NCBI GenBank assembly: GCA_045604285.1
Contig: JAZUNS010000052.1
Coordinates: 1-20,468 of the forward strand
Length of the DNA: 20,468 bases
From: SIG636 sp045604285
GTDB taxonomy: Bacteria > Bacillota > Clostridia > Oscillospirales > CAG-382
Reading direction: 5' to 3'
Below the pieces are notes generated by a model that was given only the letters and a program-made list of their open reading frames with translations, did no database searches and was not told the DNA's origin. Positions within the stretch are counted from its first letter, which is position 1. The number at the start of each line of letters is the position of its first letter. The position numbers and the translations under genes are program-made. Below, piece after piece: positions 16,480-20,468 of the stretch.

Positions 16480-17184
16480 TTAAGGATGTACTACGGTCCC
16501 CACGTCCTCACCCATAAGGGCGCGGCGGATGTTATCGGGATCTTTAAGGGCAAATACCAGCATACCCATGCCGTTTTCGCCACCCATGCAGGCGGCGGTG
16601 CCGTCTATTGCCTTAAGGTCTTTTTCTATTACCTCGTCATAGCTTATGCTGCTGTAACGCTTTGCGTTGGGGTTAAGCTTGGGATCGCTGTCGTAAATAC
16701 CGTCGATATTCTTGGCACATAAAACTATATCCGCCTCGATCTCCAACGCCCTTACCATGGCACCCGTATCGGTGGAAAAATAGGGGTTGCCCGTACCGCA
16801 GGCAAAAATTACCGCGCTTCCCTTGGAAAGATAATCCTTTGCCAGCTCAGGCGAGTGGGTCTCGGCAAGGCGCTGAACCTGCAGAGGAGAAAGCACGTGG
16901 GCATCCAGCCCGCACTTTATAAGGGTATCCTGAACGGCTATAGAGTTGATAAGAGTGGCAAGCATACCCATACCGTCACTTCTTGAACGCTGAATGTTTA
17001 TGCCCTGTCTGCCGCGCCATATGTTGCCGCCGCCGATAACAATGGCTATCTCTGCGCCCATGTCGGCACAATCCTTGATCGCCTTGCAAACCTTTGTCAT
17101 AAACTCTCCGTCCAGAATACAATCCGTGTCGGAAAGTGCCTCGCCCGATAGCTTAAGCAACACTCTTTTGTACTTTAAGCTCAT
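16480..17184 (-). CDS. pyrH: Uridylate kinase (UMP kinase, PyrH)
   Basis: PyrH phosphorylates UMP to UDP in the cytoplasm, a required step for all pyrimidine nucleotides; bacterial forms are hexamers of the amino acid kinase fold. The 234-residue protein shows KLSGEAL at 11-17, GGGNIWRG at 51-58, DGMGMLATLIN at 70-80, GTGNPYFSTDT at 130-140 and KNIDGIYDSDP at 158-168, all standard for the family. The ATG at 17184 has only a weak purine-rich AAGAG before it. The usual upstream neighbours rpsB and tsf are absent; a surface lipoprotein gene lies 31 bases upstream instead. No convincing promoter is visible in that short gap, so pyrH may depend on read-through or on a promoter inside the upstream gene. 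Confidence 0.98.
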   Translation of the reverse strand: MSLKYKRVLLKLSGEALSDTDCILDGEFMTKVCKAIKDCADMGAEIAIVIGGGNIWRGRQGINIQRSRSDGMGMLATLINSIAVQDTLIKCGLDAHVLSPLQVQRLAETHSPELAKDYLSKGSAVIFACGTGNPYFSTDTGAMVRALEIEADIVLCAKNIDGIYDSDPKLNPNAKRYSSISYDEVIEKDLKAIDGTAACMGGENGMGMLVFALKDPDNIRRALMGEDVGTVVHP

Positions 17185-17215
17185 TTTGCATCACTCTTTT
17201 CTTTTAAGAAATTAT

Positions 17216-18631
17216 TTATCTTTCAATTACGTCTTTTAACTGGGGTGATAGCCCCTCCGTCCAGCCCAAAAGCTTGGCGGTAAGGTCGCCGATATAGCAA
17301 TCGGTAATGTCGGTGGGCTCGTAAAGCATTATATCATGCTCAAAATAAAGCTTTGCCAATGCGGCGCCTTTATCGCTTACGGTACCGCTGTACAGATCAG
17401 CCGCACCAAAAAGATGCAACAGCTCGTGCATATACACCGCAGGGCAGGCAAAATACTCGCCATCCTCGGGCAGGCTGTAAAACAGCACGCAGTTTTCGTA
17501 GTAATACTTGCTGTCCTCGCCCACGTTGCGGTCGCAGGGGATGGAAAAGCTTCTGCCGTGGCAGTTAAAATGGAACATAAAAAACACGTTGTCCCAATCC
17601 GCATTGATCGTGGTGCTTTGGGCAAACCCGTCAAAATCGCCGTAGCAGCTGTCCTCAAAAGCATCCACCGCCCAGGTTGCACCCGTAAGATAATCCGGTG
17701 CGGAAATATCAAGCCTTGTATCCGTCCACAAATATTCAAAGCAAAGGTCTGTAACGCCGTAGTTTTGACCCTGGGTAACTATATAATCCCCTGCCTCGGT
17801 CACCATTTCTTTAACGTCGGCACGGCTTGCCTCGTCCCAACTGCTGTCAAAGCAGCCGACAAACACGTTTACCCACAGGCAGTTGCCCTTTAGTACCTTG
17901 GCGCTGCCTATATTTTCGGATATGGTATCCGACCCGCCTGCGGCAATAGCCGCCGCCTCTGCAATAAACAGCAGGCTGTTGTTAAGACGGTAGCCTTCGG
18001 GGGTTGCGGTAATCTCAAAAGCGTAGCTGTCTGCCCCGTAGGTGTAAACAAAGCCGTAGCCGCCCTCGGTTGCGCCCGTAAAGCGCAGCTCGGCATCCCG
18101 GGGGTATATATAAAACTCGGCATCGTATTGACAGCAAAACTGGGCTTTACCCTCATAATCGCTACGGAAAACGGGGTAGCCGTAGGTAGGAAAACCGTTT
18201 AAATATTTTTCTGCCACGCCGCTTTCCGCCCCGTAGGTAAGGGCAAGAAGCTGCTGAAGAGCAGAATAGTCGGCATAGGGGCAATCGTCCCTAAGCTTAT
18301 AATAGGTGTCACCCACACGGTAGCCGTAATCCTCCATCGATAGGTCCACGGCGTATTCCGCAGGGGCAAGGTTTGCAAAAATATCAATAACCTGCTTATC
18401 AAGCAATAAAAGCTCGGTTGCCGCTTGGTAAAGGGCTTTTACCTGGGCGCTTTCCGATTCCTCGGTAGTCTCTGCAGAGGAAGCCGCAGCGCTTTCCTCC
18501 TGCGAGGAAGCGTCGTCCGCTGTAACGCCGTGGCTTTCGCCGCTTACGGTGTCGCCGATTAGATAAGTACAACCGTTTAGGCAGACAAGTACCGCCCCAA
18601 GGAACAAAGCAAGCTGTAAAAATCTTTTCAT
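17216..18631 (-). CDS. Surface lipoprotein with metzincin-type zinc protease motif
   Basis: The 471-residue protein starts with a lipoprotein signal: basic MKR, a hydrophobic core, and a lipobox-like CLNGC with Cys21 as the probable lipidated residue. Residues about 28-63 are a Ser/Glu/Ala-rich linker typical of wall-spanning tethers. Near the C-terminus HELLHLFGAADLY (402-414) fits HExxHxxGxxD, the zinc site of metzincin-like peptidases in which Asp is the third ligand. Ile434-Met435 in HDIMLYE follows at the right distance for a Met-turn. The mature domain has 12 cysteines besides the lipidated one (117, 166, 167, 251, 260, 297, 329, 357, 366, 381, 396, 445). I do not recognise a named family for the rest. 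A secreted, membrane-tethered protease is inferred; the substrate is unknown. The gene follows the hydrolase-like gene by 6 bases and is likely transcribed with it. Confidence 0.8.
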   Translation of the reverse strand: MKRFLQLALFLGAVLVCLNGCTYLIGDTVSGESHGVTADDASSQEESAAASSAETTEESESAQVKALYQAATELLLLDKQVIDIFANLAPAEYAVDLSMEDYGYRVGDTYYKLRDDCPYADYSALQQLLALTYGAESGVAEKYLNGFPTYGYPVFRSDYEGKAQFCCQYDAEFYIYPRDAELRFTGATEGGYGFVYTYGADSYAFEITATPEGYRLNNSLLFIAEAAAIAAGGSDTISENIGSAKVLKGNCLWVNVFVGCFDSSWDEASRADVKEMVTEAGDYIVTQGQNYGVTDLCFEYLWTDTRLDISAPDYLTGATWAVDAFEDSCYGDFDGFAQSTTINADWDNVFFMFHFNCHGRSFSIPCDRNVGEDSKYYYENCVLFYSLPEDGEYFACPAVYMHELLHLFGAADLYSGTVSDKGAALAKLYFEHDIMLYEPTDITDCYIGDLTAKLLGWTEGLSPQLKDVIER

Positions 18632-18637
18632 GTTATT

Positions 18638-19873
18638 TTATTTCTTTTTGGCAAGGGGCTTGCCGATAATAAAGCTTGCGCCGAACACCGCCGCCGCCAG
18701 CAGGGCAAACACACCCGCAAGTATGCCCGACCATTTTATTATTCTGCTGACTACTGTGTTGTACTTTATAGTATCGGTTGCCACGGGAACGAAATTGACG
18801 TAAAGGTTTGTATCCTTTTTGATCCCCTTGATGGTATAGCTGTACATGGTGGCGCCGGTCTTTTTAATTTGGGAAAGATCCACGGGCTCGCCGTTAATGG
18901 TGGCGCCGCTGAGGGCGTAGCCGTCGCCCTGCCTTATCAAAACCGAAACGCTGCCGTTATAGCCTATCTGCGTGCTTGTGGGGGTAACCGAGCCGCCCTT
19001 ATCTGCGTGGCAGCTTACATGGAACTTTTGAGAGCCGTAGTTTTCGGAAACAGCCCAATCAGCCACAGAGGGCTCTTCAAACTTGACAGCTTCGCTAACG
19101 GCGTTGGCAAGGCTGCCTTCGTATTCGTAGTGTTCAAAATAACCGTTTATGCCTGCCTCTTCATACTGGGCTTTAAGTGCCTTTGCATTTACTACGGCAT
19201 ACTGGTCACCCCTGGGGGCAATTATCCTTAACGCCTTATCCTGCAGCCTTTCCTTAGTGGCAAGGGCTTGGGGGTCGCAAAAGCCGCCGACGGAAAGCAT
19301 GCGGGATACGTTGGTGGGGTATCTGGTAATATAATCGTAGGCGGCTGTGGCACCGTCCCCGGAGCCCATAACCACTACACGGTCACTAAACAAAATATTG
19401 GTGGCGTCCATTTCGCCCACCAGCTCTTTAACTGCCGCCATGATGGTAGTAGAGGCAGAGTTAAAGGTATAATCCTTACCGGTAGCCCCCGTCCAGCTTT
19501 GCCCTTCGGGGCATTGGGGAGCTATAACCACGTATCTGTAGTCCTTCATTTTAGCTTCCGTTGCAGAGGACATAAGATAGCTAAGCAGGCTGCCTTCCTT
19601 AAGCTGGGCAAGGTTATCGCTGCCCTTGCCGTCGCTATCGTGAAAATACACGATAAGTATAGACTTTACGGTATCGTCCTTACTGTCATAGGAGGGAGAA
19701 TCGTATCGGCGATAATTGATATCCATCAATGTGCCCGAGAAGGTCAGCGCCCGAGATTTTGCCGCCATCTCCTCCGCCGTGGCGTAAGAGGATGCGGCGG
19801 AAACGGTAACAAAAGGCACCGATGCCACAAGCATAAGTATAACAAATAAGCCGCAAATTAATCTTTTAAACAT
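18638..19873 (-). CDS. Membrane-anchored alpha/beta-hydrolase-like protein, probably catalytically inactive
   Basis: Numbered from ATG 19873 (411 residues), the protein has a signal peptide (1-26, cleavage after VSA) and a hydrolase-like domain (about 40-265). It then has a divergent InlB B-repeat-like domain (about 284-363), a transmembrane segment (about 381-403) and a short basic tail. The domain resembles the secreted esterase group with LHGAGERGSDN and APQCPE motifs: here FHDSDGKGSDNLAQL (77-91) and APQCPEG (118-124). Where the nucleophile elbow should read GxSxG it reads GSGDG (170-174), with Gly172 in the serine position. The usual GH of the catalytic histidine is GS (253-254). So two triad positions look lost. 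A longer TTG start at 19924 would begin only about 11 bases after the predicted transcription start, so ATG 19873 is preferred, with AAAGG 13 bases upstream. Function unknown; a surface binding role is inferred. Confidence 0.8.
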   Translation of the reverse strand: MFKRLICGLFVILMLVASVPFVTVSAASSYATAEEMAAKSRALTFSGTLMDINYRRYDSPSYDSKDDTVKSILIVYFHDSDGKGSDNLAQLKEGSLLSYLMSSATEAKMKDYRYVVIAPQCPEGQSWTGATGKDYTFNSASTTIMAAVKELVGEMDATNILFSDRVVVMGSGDGATAAYDYITRYPTNVSRMLSVGGFCDPQALATKERLQDKALRIIAPRGDQYAVVNAKALKAQYEEAGINGYFEHYEYEGSLANAVSEAVKFEEPSVADWAVSENYGSQKFHVSCHADKGGSVTPTSTQIGYNGSVSVLIRQGDGYALSGATINGEPVDLSQIKKTGATMYSYTIKGIKKDTNLYVNFVPVATDTIKYNTVVSRIIKWSGILAGVFALLAAAVFGASFIIGKPLAKKK

Positions 19874-19920
19874 GGGTAATACCCGACCTTTCAATAAAAC
19901 GCTGACACATACGCCAAGGC

Positions 19921-19966
19921 ACAAACAGCCCTGTAATTATCATTATATATATTTTAAGCTGTTTGT
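19921..19966. repeat. 9-bp inverted repeat around the surface-operon promoter (possible operator)
   Basis: ACAAACAGC at 19921-19929 is repeated as its exact reverse complement GCTGTTTGT at 19958-19966. One arm overlaps the -35 box of the minus-strand promoter and the other lies just downstream of the predicted transcription start, so the arms bracket the -10 box. This is a plausible operator, or a chance repeat; nothing else in the window identifies a regulator. Confidence 0.4.
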
Positions 19967-19969
19967 CAA
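19942..19969 (-). promoter_or_regulatory. Sigma-A-like promoter for the surface-protein operon
   Basis: On the minus strand a perfect TTGACA (19969-19964) is followed after 16 bases by a perfect TATAAT (19947-19942). Transcription would start near 19935, giving a leader of about 60 bases before the ATG at 19873. This is the best promoter on this strand and may also feed pyrH and the genes beyond it, as no clear terminator follows. Confidence 0.8.
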
Positions 19970-19981
19970 GCCTTTGCTGTA

Positions 19982-20011
19982 TTGACAAAAGGGGGCCTTG
20001 GGTGTTAAAAT
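19982..20011 (+). promoter_or_regulatory. Extended -10 promoter for dut
   Basis: On the plus strand TTGACA (19982-19987) and TAAAAT (20006-20011) are separated by 18 bases, with TGT directly before the -10 box (extended -10 element, TG at 20003-20004). The -35 box lies only 12 bases from the -35 box of the opposing promoter, so the two polymerase sites adjoin back to back. Confidence 0.75.
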
Positions 20012-20039
20012 CAGTATGCAAAATAGGAGGTGTGTAACC

Positions 20040-20468
20040 GTGAACAGAATTGCGGCTTTTAAAAAAATAAGCCTTAAGCAATATATAAAAGACCTGGGCG
20101 AAAACGCCGAGGAAAGCTACGGCGACATCCGCCTGCCAAGGCGTGCCACGGCACACTCGGCAGGGTATGATTTTTTTGCCCCATACGACGTTTTTTTGCC
20201 CGCAGGCGGCAGCGCCGTTGTTAAAACGGGCATACGTGCCTTTATGCAGGCGGGCTGGGTGCTTATGATATATCCCCGCAGCGGGCTGGGCTTTAAGCTG
20301 GGCATACGGCTTGCCAACACCGTTGGCGTTATAGACGGCGACTACTGCTTTTCGGATAACGAGGGGCATATAATGATAAAGCTTGTAAACCCGGGTGACA
20401 GGTCTGTAACCCTAAGCGCAGGCACCGCCATAGCCCAGGGTGTGTTTACCCCCTACGGCATAACCGAG
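20040..20468 (+). CDS. dut: dUTP diphosphatase (dUTPase), 3' end beyond the window
   Basis: dUTPase hydrolyses dUTP to dUMP and pyrophosphate, keeping uracil out of DNA and supplying dTMP synthesis. The first 143 codons are present. From GTG 20040 the protein shows the trimeric dUTPase motifs in order: AGYDFFA at 41-47 (motif I), PRSGLGFK at 79-86 (motif II), NTVGVIDGDYC at 93-103 (motif III, with the catalytic Asp99 and an aromatic Tyr102), and GTAIAQGVF at 128-136 (motif IV). The glycine-rich motif V is expected just past the window edge. The N-terminus is about 25 residues longer before the core than in short dUTPases, which is common in Clostridia. The GTG start has a perfect AGGAGG (20025-20030) 9 bases upstream and a good promoter before it. 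It is the only gene in the window on this strand. Confidence 0.95.
   Translation, partial: MNRIAAFKKISLKQYIKDLGENAEESYGDIRLPRRATAHSAGYDFFAPYDVFLPAGGSAVVKTGIRAFMQAGWVLMIYPRSGLGFKLGIRLANTVGVIDGDYCFSDNEGHIMIKLVNPGDRSVTLSAGTAIAQGVFTPYGITE

Noticed and set aside
19874..19884. GGGTAATACCC palindrome next to the hydrolase start codon
   Set aside because: Only an 11-base palindrome; as RNA it would give a 3-bp stem, too weak to argue for a regulatory hairpin on its own.
19874..19924. TTG start at 19924 giving a 428-residue form of the hydrolase-like protein
   Set aside because: It would begin about 11 bases after the predicted transcription start, lacks a good Shine-Dalgarno sequence, and puts 17 extra residues before an otherwise standard signal peptide that starts at ATG 19873.
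1..20468. CRISPR arrays, tRNA or rRNA genes, insertion sequences, phage genes or attachment sites
   Set aside because: I looked for repeated units, transposase motifs and cloverleaf-like segments and saw none; intergenic gaps are too short to hold most of them.

Overview
The window is a dense, gene-packed stretch of a bacterial chromosome, most likely from an anaerobic spore-forming member of the Firmicutes (Bacillota), class Clostridia. The evidence is a Gram-positive-type PolC, a SpoIIR sporulation signalling protein, an AddB-type (not RecBC) recombination nuclease, a complete-looking MEP isoprenoid gene set and the gene order pyrH-frr-uppS-cdsA-dxr-rseP-ispG-polC. An assignment to the Oscillospirales/Ruminococcaceae neighbourhood is a guess from gene order and moderate GC only.

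Layout, in the direction of transcription on the minus strand: at 19.9-17.2 kb lie two surface-protein genes, a membrane-anchored alpha/beta-hydrolase-like protein that appears to have lost its catalytic residues and a lipoprotein with a metzincin-type zinc site. Then follow pyrH (UMP kinase), frr (ribosome recycling), uppS (undecaprenyl-PP synthase), cdsA (CDP-diglyceride synthesis), dxr (MEP step 2), rseP (site-2 protease with an enlarged PDZ region), ispG (MEP pathway), polC (replicative polymerase), a DUF362 iron-sulfur protein, ispE (MEP pathway), spoIIR, addB and the first codons of a probable addA. All are on one strand with gaps of at most 77 bases and one 4-base overlap. I see no clear intrinsic terminator between them, so long read-through transcription is possible. 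Only dut (dUTPase, cut by the right edge) is on the plus strand. It diverges from the surface genes at a compact intergenic region holding two good sigma-A-like promoters back to back. No stretch longer than about 170 bases lacks a gene.

Functionally, dxr, ispE and ispG feed isoprenoid precursors to uppS, which makes the lipid carrier for cell-wall polymers; cdsA makes the phospholipid precursor; rseP works in the membrane; pyrH, frr, polC and dut serve nucleotide supply, translation and replication; addAB repairs double-strand breaks; spoIIR activates the mother-cell sigma factor in sporulation.

The least ordinary parts are the two surface genes (a probable pseudo-hydrolase followed by a cysteine-rich metzincin lipoprotein), a hairpin placed between a strong Shine-Dalgarno sequence and the spoIIR start codon, four PDZ-like modules in RseP, a symmetric hairpin between frr and uppS, and a 9-bp inverted repeat around the surface-operon promoter. 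I do not see a clear novel defence or mobile system; there is no CRISPR array, tRNA, rRNA or insertion sequence that I can recognise.
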